DNA of 13,329 nucleotides from positions 1-13,329 of the forward strand of contig JAGHAM010000002.1 in assembly GCA_021161465.1 (NCBI GenBank). The letters are read 5' to 3'. The DNA is from Candidatus Iainarchaeum sp. (GTDB lineage Archaea; B1Sed10-29; WALL01; JAGHAM01). Within the stretch, counting starts at the first letter, position 1. Each line of letters begins with the position of its first letter. The position numbers and the translations under genes are program-made. Shown piece by piece: positions 1 through 5,692 of this stretch. The notes below the pieces were generated by a model that had not been told where the DNA came from, did not search any database, and worked only from the letters and a program-made list of their open reading frames with translations.

Positions 1-143
1 CTGAGAAGGCTGCACCAGGCACCATAAGAAACCAGTTTGGCGATAGCATACAAAGGAACCTGGTGCATGCATCAGATGGTAAGGAAACCGCAGAAGCTGA
101 GATAAAGAGGTTCTTCGGGGAAAAGGAGTTGTGCAACTGGTGA
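1..143 (+). CDS. ndk: Nucleoside diphosphate kinase, C-terminal part (5' truncated by window edge)
   Basis: Reading from base 3 gives 46 codons ending in TGA at 141-143. The peptide contains PGTIRNQFG, then NLVHASD, then AEAEIKRFF and a final ELCNW. This is the C-terminal third of nucleoside diphosphate kinase, the cytosolic enzyme that moves phosphate from ATP to other NDPs. The His of NLVHASD (codon 66-68) corresponds to the family's phospho-histidine, so the catalytic residue is present in this fragment. The gene is convergent with nadC, with only four bases between the two stop codons. In many euryarchaea ndk lies just before infB; here an NAD synthesis block separates them. The identification is firm despite truncation; the start lies outside the window. 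Confidence 0.93.
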   Translation, partial: EKAAPGTIRNQFGDSIQRNLVHASDGKETAEAEIKRFFGEKELCNW

Positions 144-147
144 ACAA

Positions 148-960
148 CTAACCAATAACATTCAAGGAGAAGTCCACAATCCTTGCTGATTTTGTAAGAT
201 AACCCATAGAGATTATATCTGGCTTTAGGCGTGCATAAACCTCCAGGTTGTCAAAGTTTATCCCACCAGATAGCTCGATTTTCACTGGATAAGCACGCAA
301 TTTTTCAATAGCTTTTGAAGCCTCGCTTATTGGGAAATTATCAAGCATTACAATATCAGCCCCTGCCTCCGCTGCTGCTAAAGCCTGCTCAAGACTATCC
401 GCCTCAGCCTCAACCTTAAGATTTGGATACGACTCCTTCGCCTTGCCCACTACCTCCTCAATGCTCTTGCAGAAAACTAGGTGATTATCCTTAATCAATA
501 CCATATCACCCAAATCATGCCTGTGTGGCCAAGCTCCTGCGATTTTAGCAGCCTTTTTATCAAAGTCTCTTAAGCCAGGCATTGTCTTGCGTGTTAGCGC
601 TACTTTTACACCATACCTACCAGTTACACCAACTGCTTTCTTGCAGAGTGTTGCCACCCCGCTCATCCTGCCAAGCAGGTTTAAGGCCGTCCGCTCTACA
701 GAGAGCATGGACTTGTTTGAACCTTTTAGACGCATAACCGTTTCTCCCTCTCCGCATACTTCCCCATCATTCTTCAAGAAAACCATCTTTATGCCCTGCA
801 GCTCAAACAAACGGGAAACTTCATTCACACCTGCCAGGATGCACTCCTCATTTGCAACTACCTCTGCCTCGCACTCAGAAGCAGGTATCAAAGCAGTAGT
901 TACATCCTTTTCAAAGGCGTCTTCCTCTAAAAATGAAACCAGGGTTTTATCAAGGTTCAC
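148..960 (-). CDS. nadC: Nicotinate-nucleotide pyrophosphorylase (quinolinate phosphoribosyltransferase)
   Basis: The 270-residue product makes nicotinate mononucleotide, CO2 and PPi from quinolinate and PRPP, the third step of de novo NAD synthesis. Family motifs appear in order: SVERTALNLLGRMSG at about residues 87-101, TRKTMPGLR at 123-131, HRHDLGDMVLIKDNH at 146-160 (substrate-binding His/Arg/Lys), EAEADSLEQA at 184-193, VMLDN at 204-208 and ELSGGI at 229-234. Length is normal for NadC (about 270-290). The start is GTG at 958-960, chosen because AGGAGGTG lies five bases upstream. That site overlaps the nadE stop codon, so nadE and nadC are one transcript and probably translationally coupled. 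The upstream enzyme NadA is not in the window. The PPi released could be handled by the pyrophosphatase encoded at 9497-10045, which is an inference only. Confidence 0.96.
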   Translation of the reverse strand: MNLDKTLVSFLEEDAFEKDVTTALIPASECEAEVVANEECILAGVNEVSRLFELQGIKMVFLKNDGEVCGEGETVMRLKGSNKSMLSVERTALNLLGRMSGVATLCKKAVGVTGRYGVKVALTRKTMPGLRDFDKKAAKIAGAWPHRHDLGDMVLIKDNHLVFCKSIEEVVGKAKESYPNLKVEAEADSLEQALAAAEAGADIVMLDNFPISEASKAIEKLRAYPVKIELSGGINFDNLEVYARLKPDIISMGYLTKSARIVDFSLNVIG

Positions 961-965
961 AGCAA

Positions 966-973
966 CACCTCCT
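966..973 (-). promoter_or_regulatory. Shine-Dalgarno site of nadC
   Basis: On the minus strand this reads AGGAGGTG, a strong anti-16S match five bases before the GTG start of nadC. It fixes that non-ATG start. It overlaps the nadE TAG stop (972-974), which suggests ribosomes ending nadE can reinitiate on nadC. Confidence 0.85.
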
Positions 974-1643
974 AAATTATGTCTGGTCCTATCCTTTTAT
1001 GTTCGACCTCAGAAACTCTCTTCCATATTGGATGGCTCCTGTCGTTCCCTTTCAGTGCCTTATCGATATCTTCATAAGAAAACCCCAACTCTCCTTCATC
1101 CGTTTGGCCAGACCACAGCCCAGCTGTAGGCTTCTTATTGAGTATGCTTCCAGGAATCCCAAGCTCGCGTGCCAGAGCATACACATCAGTCTTGTACAAA
1201 CTACCTATGGGTAAAACATCACATGCTATATCGCCGTGTTTGGTGAAATACCCCAGTAGATATTCTGTTTTATTCCCTGTTCCCGCAACAAGTGCATTGT
1301 GTTTTCTCGCAAAGTAATAAAGCATTATCATCCTGACACGGGCCATCACATTGCCCATATCCAGCTCATCCTCTGTGCCTACCAGCTTGCAAATAGCATC
1401 GACGGGTTCCTTTGTTGTTATCCTGGAAAAGTTAACTCCTGTTGCCTCTACTACTTTCTCAACATCAGGGTCCTCCTCAAAATACGGCAGCGAGTAGGTG
1501 TATATGTTTTCAGCGCCAAGTGCATCTGCCAGCAGAAAGCAAACCACAGATGAATCCACACCACCGCTTAGGCCAATGACCGCTTTCTTAAAGCCCTTCC
1601 TCTTGAAATAGGAACTTATTCTCCCGACTAATTCCCCTTTCAT
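972..1643 (-). CDS. nadE: NH3-dependent NAD+ synthetase
   Basis: The 223-residue product amidates deamido-NAD (nicotinic acid adenine dinucleotide) to NAD with ATP, the last step of NAD synthesis. It has the N-type ATP pyrophosphatase loop SGGVDSS at about residues 26-32, then GNVMARVRM at 97-105, GTGNKTEYLLGYFTKHGD at 121-138 and IGSLYKTDVYALA at 146-158. There is no nitrilase-type glutaminase domain, so the nitrogen donor should be ammonia. The reading frame runs on upstream to 1706. I chose ATG 1643 because the family homology begins there and a TATA-like box sits about 28 bases upstream, which suits a leaderless mRNA. It is the first gene of the nadE-nadC unit and is divergent from nadK. 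At 223 residues it is slightly short for the family, but all key motifs are present. Confidence 0.95.
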   Translation of the reverse strand: MKGELVGRISSYFKRKGFKKAVIGLSGGVDSSVVCFLLADALGAENIYTYSLPYFEEDPDVEKVVEATGVNFSRITTKEPVDAICKLVGTEDELDMGNVMARVRMIMLYYFARKHNALVAGTGNKTEYLLGYFTKHGDIACDVLPIGSLYKTDVYALARELGIPGSILNKKPTAGLWSGQTDEGELGFSYEDIDKALKGNDRSHPIWKRVSEVEHKRIGPDII

Positions 1644-1667
1644 ACAGAGAATGTTTTTAACTGGGAC

Positions 1668-1675
1668 TATAAAAA
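1668..1675 (-). promoter_or_regulatory. TATA-like box of nadE (minus strand)
   Basis: The minus strand reads TTTTTATA, centred about 28 bases before ATG 1643. No Shine-Dalgarno site lies between box and start, as expected for a leaderless archaeal transcript. This box and the nadK box share the 117-base divergent spacer 1644-1760. Called from sequence and spacing only. Confidence 0.5.
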
Positions 1676-1729
1676 TAGAGACGGTTTGAGGTAATATTGT
1701 CCGCAATCATCGAAAAAGCCGACAAAATG

Positions 1730-1737
1730 TATTTTAA
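1730..1737 (+). promoter_or_regulatory. TATA-like box of nadK
   Basis: TATTTTAA centred about 27 bases before ATG 1761, with no Shine-Dalgarno site before the start. The spacing matches leaderless transcription. The match to a TATA consensus is moderate. Confidence 0.42.
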
Positions 1738-1760
1738 CTTAAAAGATTGTAAATACAGCA

Positions 1761-2765
1761 ATGGAGTCACCAAAGGTAGATTACTTCATAGGCAAGGAAA
1801 GCACAGTCTGCACAGAAACCGTGAGGGAAGTTAAAAAAGCTCTTGAGAAACACGGCTTAGATATGCGCGAATGGAAACCAGGAAGAGAAGCAGATATGGT
1901 TTTTGTCTTTGGTGGGGATGGAACACTATTACAGGTCCTGCAGGCTATGGGTGAGAACCCAATACCTGTGTTAGGTATTAACTGTGGCGAACTCGGGTTT
2001 TTGATGGAAGTTAACTACTCCAACTTTAAGAAATTCCTGCCTTCTATCTTAAATGGGAGATATGCCCTGGAAAAGAGGAACCGGCTTATACTATCTGGTA
2101 AAAAGCCGTTCTATGCATTAAATGAATTCGTTGTGTGCCCATCCAAATCGGCAACTCTTGTAAGGTATATCCTAAGGGTAAACGGTGAGCAGATTTGGAG
2201 AGATTCTGCAGATGGTCTTGTCATAGCAACGCCTACAGGTTCAACTGCCTATGCCCTATCGGCTGGAGGACCAGTAATCACCCATGATTCTCAGGTGTAT
2301 GAGATAGTACCAAATAACTCAGTGAACCAGGCAAGGCGGGCTATGATAGTTCCAAAAGATGCTGTAACTGAGATAGAAGTTATGGACTGCCCAGGGGAAT
2401 GTAACGTGATAATAGATGGAAAAACTAGAATCAAGTGTAAAGACCACATCAAGATAACAACCTCAGATAAACCAGCCCTCTTCGTAAGGCTTTTCCCATC
2501 ATATACGGTGCTTTCAAGCAAGATGAAAAAGAAAGTTGATGTGTTTGGAAACCACGCCATACGTGGTGAGTCTCCATCCTCCAAATTCATCCTGAAAGTC
2601 ATAGAGTTTGAAGGCCCGCTTACACAAAAGGAAATCATCAAGGCCACACAACTACCAGCGCGAACCATCAGGCGCAACCTAGAGAGGCTCATAAAAAAAG
2701 GCCTTATCATCAAGAAGCCTTTCTTAGAAGACCCCAGGCAGTCTCTTTATATGATTGCTGATTAA
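1761..2765 (+). CDS. nadK: NAD kinase with C-terminal winged helix-turn-helix domain
   Basis: The 334-residue product has two parts. Residues 1 to about 255 are an ATP-NAD kinase (PpnK/NadK): FGGDGTLLQVL at 50-60 holds the GGDG nucleotide-binding and catalytic motif, GINCGELGFL at 72-81 follows, NE at 121-122 is the usual NAD-binding pair, and DGLVIATPTGSTAYALSAGG at 151-170 is the second signature. This part would phosphorylate NAD to NADP in the cytosol. Residues about 272-334 look like a winged HTH: a first helix SSKFILKVIEF, TQKEIIKATQ, a recognition helix PARTIRRNLERLIKKG and a wing ending RQSLYMIAD. NAD kinases usually end near residue 250-300 without such a domain. I infer an autoregulatory or nucleotide-sensing role; the sequence does not prove DNA binding. 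The gene is divergent from nadE. A TATA-like box but no Shine-Dalgarno site precedes ATG 1761. Confidence 0.93.
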   Translation: MESPKVDYFIGKESTVCTETVREVKKALEKHGLDMREWKPGREADMVFVFGGDGTLLQVLQAMGENPIPVLGINCGELGFLMEVNYSNFKKFLPSILNGRYALEKRNRLILSGKKPFYALNEFVVCPSKSATLVRYILRVNGEQIWRDSADGLVIATPTGSTAYALSAGGPVITHDSQVYEIVPNNSVNQARRAMIVPKDAVTEIEVMDCPGECNVIIDGKTRIKCKDHIKITTSDKPALFVRLFPSYTVLSSKMKKKVDVFGNHAIRGESPSSKFILKVIEFEGPLTQKEIIKATQLPARTIRRNLERLIKKGLIIKKPFLEDPRQSLYMIAD

Positions 2766-2792
2766 ACCGGCAAAGCCCTTTCTAGCGATATA

Positions 2793-2800
2793 TTTATAAA
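2793..2800 (+). promoter_or_regulatory. TATA box of the Yip1-like membrane protein gene
   Basis: TTTATAAA, a near-consensus archaeal TATA box in an A+T-rich stretch between nadK and the membrane protein gene. From its centre, transcription should start near 2823, close to the alternative GTG start at 2823 and nine bases before ATG 2832. It suggests this gene has its own promoter rather than reading through from nadK. Confidence 0.6.
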
Positions 2801-2831
2801 TCTAAGTCCTGTTGTTTCTTTGGTGCTGGTT

Positions 2832-3521
2832 ATGGAACCTGAAACGCGAATAACTGAAAATCCGCCACCTGCTATAAGGCCAGGCAGTGATATTGAGCAA
2901 AGGACCAATCCTATTGGCTTTGGGTCAAAGGTAGTATGCTGGTTCACATCCGTGTATAACGGTGCAGAAACTGCACGCAGGTTTAAGGGAAAGGTAGGTC
3001 TTGGTAGTGGGCTTCTAAACTTACTGGTTGCTTACTTCATTGTTGATGTAATTTCAATACCGATTTATTTTTTGATTTCTGGGTCTACTCCACCAGGAGT
3101 AACAAAAGAGATATTCTTCTTGCTAGTTATAGCACTCCAGATAGTAGGGTTGGTCAGCTGGCTTGCGATAAGTTTCCTTTCGCACCTGCTTGCCACTTAT
3201 ATGGGTGGCCAGGGGAGCTTCAGTGAGCTTGCTGGTCTTTTGACATTCCCACAGTCAGGAGTAATGATATTGAACCTTTTTTTCAGCTGGATACCTTTAT
3301 TGGGTGGATTGGTTCAACTTGTGCTTGGGATAGCTCTGGTTGTATCCGAGGTAAACATAATAAAAGAGGAGTATAGCATAAGCGGACTGAAAGCATTCAT
3401 TGCATGGCTCGTCCCAGCGGTCATAGCTACCCTGATACTTGTAGGAGTGGCTGTAGCGTTAGCTGTCACCTTGTATGCTTCAATACCTAGAATGGTTACA
3501 ATGCCACCTCCATATTACTGA
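2832..3521 (+). CDS. Yip1-family-like multi-pass membrane protein
   Basis: The 229-residue product has a polar, proline-containing N-terminus (residues 1-55) and then about five hydrophobic segments: roughly 62-83, 94-116, 143-157, 158-175 and 186-215. The stretch with GGQGSFSELAGLLTF (125-139), then a hydrophobic pair, then a loop with EVNIIKEEYSIS and a last helix resembles the Yip1 domain family, seen in archaeal membrane proteins of unknown role. ATG 2832 is used here. GTG 2823 or TTG 2820 would fit a leaderless start better relative to the TATA box and add three or four residues. The gene sits inside the NAD block and its 3' end overlaps the convergent nadD by seven bases. A link to NAD metabolism, for example precursor uptake, is only a guess from position. 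Confidence 0.72.
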   Translation: MEPETRITENPPPAIRPGSDIEQRTNPIGFGSKVVCWFTSVYNGAETARRFKGKVGLGSGLLNLLVAYFIVDVISIPIYFLISGSTPPGVTKEIFFLLVIALQIVGLVSWLAISFLSHLLATYMGGQGSFSELAGLLTFPQSGVMILNLFFSWIPLLGGLVQLVLGIALVVSEVNIIKEEYSISGLKAFIAWLVPAVIATLILVGVAVALAVTLYASIPRMVTMPPPYY

Positions 3522-4102
3522 GGGCTGTATGAATAAAGCCTGTGTTTTAGCATATAATCCTCGATGTGTTCTGAGACCAGTCCTTTGATTGACTCACCTC
3601 TAGCTATTCTTTCGCGCACTAGTGAACTGGAGATACGGGGGGAATCGCAGATTAAAGTTTCCCCAAAAGGTGTATTGCACTTCCCCCTGCAAACTACCAG
3701 AAAGTTGAAGTGTTTCTTCAAAGTCTCGCTTTCCCTCCAGTTGTCAAACGAACCCAACGATTTCTCGCTTATCGCCCAGTAGAAACGCGTATGAGGGTAC
3801 TTTCTCCCAAGTTCCCTTAGTGTGTCAATAGTGTAACTTACTCCTCCCCGCTTTATTTCGAGCCGGCTGACGCGCGCATTCTTAACTCCCTGTATGCCAA
3901 GCTTGCACATCGCATACCTCCTTTCCGCCGGGGCCAGCTTTTTGCCAAGTGCGTGTTGGTTGCAGGGCATAACCCAGACTTCATCAAACCTGCGCGCAAG
4001 GCACCTAACAACGGCTAGATGCCCATTATGAAATGGATTGAATGACCCCCCAAAAACAGCAATCCGTTTTTCATGTGTTTGCTCTGACAAACCTAACTTC
4101 AC
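3515..4102 (-). CDS. nadD: Nicotinate-nucleotide adenylyltransferase, bacterial NadD type
   Basis: The 195-residue product should join nicotinate mononucleotide and ATP to make deamido-NAD. It has the nucleotidyltransferase motif FGGSFNPFHNGHL at about residues 17-29, PAERRYAM at 58-65 and the second signature ISSSLVRERI at 157-166, followed by VSEHIEDYMLKHRLY near the end. This is the bacterial NadD pattern; archaea generally use the unrelated-looking NadM instead. Where bacterial NadD usually has a GxD before a Trp, this protein reads AISEKSLGSFDNW (110-122), so that aspartate is not in its usual context. The start is GTG 4102, supported by GAGGAGG seven bases upstream. It overlaps the nadB 3' end by 32 bases and follows nadB in one transcript. 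Confidence 0.9.
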   Translation of the reverse strand: MKLGLSEQTHEKRIAVFGGSFNPFHNGHLAVVRCLARRFDEVWVMPCNQHALGKKLAPAERRYAMCKLGIQGVKNARVSRLEIKRGGVSYTIDTLRELGRKYPHTRFYWAISEKSLGSFDNWRESETLKKHFNFLVVCRGKCNTPFGETLICDSPRISSSLVRERIARGESIKGLVSEHIEDYMLKHRLYSYSPQ

Positions 4103-5468
4103 TAAAATTCCTCCTCACAACAGTGTGCATCGGCACTTTCCATTTTGCTGGAAAATCTTCACGGTAATGTGCACCCCTGCTCTCTTTTCTGGCAAGCGCG
4201 CTCCTTATTATAAGCTCTGCAAGCTTTCCTGGGCGGCCTGCTAAGCCTTGCTTCAACGATTTTTCACTCCGTGAGATTCCACAGGAGTCCCACAGCACCT
4301 GCTTTGCCTCATGGCTTGGCCGAACATCGGCTATGCATGTTTTTGGTCTTGGAAGCGTAAAGCCGGTAGAAGCACTGGTCTGCTCACCAGCGCGTGCACC
4401 AAAGACCAGTGCCTCAAGCAGCGAGTTGCTCGCAAGCCTATTCGCCCCATGAACTCCAGTGCAAGCCACCTCGCCACATGCCAGCAGACCAGGGATGTTG
4501 GTTCGCGCGTTAAGGTCTGTCCGAACTCCACCCATACAATAGTGTGCTGCTGGTTCAACAGGCACCAACCGCTTCGTTGGGTCAATTCCCATCTCAACGC
4601 ATTTACTGTATATGTGCGAAAATCTCTTCTTGAAATAGCCAGGCTCGATAGAGGTGGCATCCAGAAACACCTTTCTCCCAGCTTGGAGCTCCGCCTGGAC
4701 AGCCCTTGCAACCACGTCCCTGCCAGAGAGCTCATCTTGGTTATGCCTCTTAAGGAACCTCTCGCCCTTGTCATTAACCAGCTCTGCTCCCTCACCGCGT
4801 ATAGCCTCGGAGATTAGGAAACCATCAAACACAGTTGGGTGGAACTGAACAAGCTCCAAATCCATCAGCTCTGCTCCAGCTTGGTATGCCAGAAGCGCTC
4901 CCGCACCAACAGCTGACTCCGGGTTTGTGGTCTTTGAGTATAGTCCAGCATAGCCACCAGTGGCCAGTATGACAGAACCTGCCCTCAGCTCATTAAGCTC
5001 ATCATCTTTCTCAGTAACTACACCACAGCATCTACCCTGGCTAATTAGTAATCCTTTTACCCGCGCATCAAGGCGTGGGATATCTCTAGCCAGCTCGTTG
5101 ACGAAGCTTAAAACTTCCATCCCTGTGAAATCGCCTATGTGGAGCACCCGCCTAACCGAGTGAGCTGCCTCCATGCTTGGCTCATCGTCAAACTTTAGAC
5201 CTGAGGCCCTCAACTCTTTTACGCGCTCCTTGCCATCCTTTATGAGGATATTAACTGCTTCCTCTTCGCAAAGACCGTCCCCAGCGTTTATGGTGTCCCT
5301 AAAGTGAAGCTCCTCACTGTCGTCCTTGCCAAGCGAGGCTGCTATGCCACCCTGGGCTTTCTCTGTGTTCGGCTGCCCTGATGAGACTATCAGAACATCG
5401 CCTTTAGCATGCAAAGCAGCCATTAAACCAGCAAGCCCTGCTCCGACCACTATCACATCAGCATCCAT
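4071..5468 (-). CDS. nadB: L-aspartate oxidase
   Basis: The 465-residue flavoprotein oxidises aspartate to iminoaspartate, which NadA would condense with dihydroxyacetone phosphate to quinolinate. Visible motifs are the FAD Rossmann GAGLAG at residues 9-14, TEKAQGGIAA at 35-44, the capping-domain RGEGAELV at 224-231, GRDVVARA at 249-256 with the family's active-site Arg, HYCMGGV at 309-315, and GEVACTGVHGANRLASNSL at 332-350, which holds the substrate-binding His. These distinguish it from succinate dehydrogenase flavoprotein, together with the lack of sdh or frd partners. It is a little short because the C-terminal domain is compact. A weak TATA-like box but no Shine-Dalgarno site precedes ATG 5468. 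nadB and nadD form a minus-strand pair. nadA is missing nearby. Confidence 0.95.
   Translation of the reverse strand: MDADVIVVGAGLAGLMAALHAKGDVLIVSSGQPNTEKAQGGIAASLGKDDSEELHFRDTINAGDGLCEEEAVNILIKDGKERVKELRASGLKFDDEPSMEAAHSVRRVLHIGDFTGMEVLSFVNELARDIPRLDARVKGLLISQGRCCGVVTEKDDELNELRAGSVILATGGYAGLYSKTTNPESAVGAGALLAYQAGAELMDLELVQFHPTVFDGFLISEAIRGEGAELVNDKGERFLKRHNQDELSGRDVVARAVQAELQAGRKVFLDATSIEPGYFKKRFSHIYSKCVEMGIDPTKRLVPVEPAAHYCMGGVRTDLNARTNIPGLLACGEVACTGVHGANRLASNSLLEALVFGARAGEQTSASTGFTLPRPKTCIADVRPSHEAKQVLWDSCGISRSEKSLKQGLAGRPGKLAELIIRSALARKESRGAHYREDFPAKWKVPMHTVVRRNFSEVRFVRANT
4110..4116 (-). promoter_or_regulatory. Shine-Dalgarno site of nadD, inside nadB
   Basis: The minus strand reads GAGGAGG, seven bases before GTG 4102. 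It lies inside the nadB coding region and supports the long nadD frame that overlaps nadB by 32 bases. An ATG at 4072-4074 overlapping the nadB stop is out of frame with nadD, so it is not the start. Confidence 0.82.
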
Positions 5469-5490
5469 GATGAGATTTGCTCATTGCCAG

Positions 5491-5500
5491 TTCAAATACC
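5491..5500 (-). promoter_or_regulatory. Weak TATA-like box of nadB (minus strand)
   Basis: The minus strand reads GGTATTTGAA, centred about 27 bases before ATG 5468, the spacing expected for a leaderless transcript. The match to consensus is weak and rests mainly on position. Confidence 0.35.
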
Positions 5501-5538
5501 GTACGCTAGAGGCTAGTTTGGCGCGTCTGCTGAGAAAA

Positions 5539-5555
5539 CCGGTAAAAATGACCGG
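5539..5555. repeat. Short inverted repeat in the nadB-infB divergent spacer
   Basis: CCGGT and ACCGG flank the seven bases AAAAATG, giving a perfect five-base-pair arm. It lies between the nadB and infB promoters in the 224-base spacer 5469-5692. It could be an operator or a short hairpin. Five base pairs can arise by chance. Confidence 0.35.
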
Positions 5556-5592
5556 CTGGAAAGGAAAAAACAAAAAGGAATTCACAAAAACC

Positions 5593-5600
5593 TTTATAAA
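5593..5600 (+). promoter_or_regulatory. TATA box of the infB operon
   Basis: TTTATAAA preceded by an A-rich stretch ending ACC, which resembles a TFB-recognition element followed by a TATA box. Predicted transcription start is near 5622, giving a leader of about 70 bases before infB. It is the only clear promoter seen for the ten-gene unit down to 11876. Confidence 0.68.
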
Positions 5601-5625
5601 TCATGGTTTTTACAATAAATGTGCA

Positions 5626-5668
5626 TCTCGGGGCAGGGAAGATTAAGTTCCCACCAAAGCCGCTGAGA
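5626..5668 (+). other. Possible structured element in the infB leader
   Basis: Nested complementary arms can be drawn by eye. TCTC (5626-5629) pairs with GAGA (5665-5668), GGC (5632-5634) with GCC (5659-5661), and GGGAA (5636-5640) with TTCCC (5648-5652) around the loop GATTAAG. The arms are collinear and separated by small asymmetric internal loops. It lies just after the predicted transcription start and ends about 25 bases before the infB start. It may be a regulatory leader, but it matches no riboswitch class or box C/D or H/ACA RNA that I recognise. No folding energy was computed. Confidence 0.38.
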
Positions 5669-5692
5669 CCTATCTGATTCGACAAACTGGTG

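Noticed and set aside
1644-1706. Extension of nadE upstream by 21 residues
   Set aside because: Homology starts at the Met encoded at 1643 and the added stretch would span the likely TATA box.
1696-1707. ATTG-TCCG-CAAT inverted repeat in the nadE-nadK spacer as an operator
   Set aside because: Four base pairs are too few to separate from chance, and it does not resemble the repeat in the nadB-infB spacer.
4331-4795. A 154-codon minus-strand frame and a 168-codon plus-strand frame within nadB
   Set aside because: Both lie fully inside the conserved nadB frame and show no family motifs.
5622-5692. A tRNA or box C/D or H/ACA guide RNA in the infB leader
   Set aside because: CTGA-like bases and a TGATG are present but in the wrong order for a C/D RNA. 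There is no ACA at the right place for H/ACA and no cloverleaf or T-loop motif.
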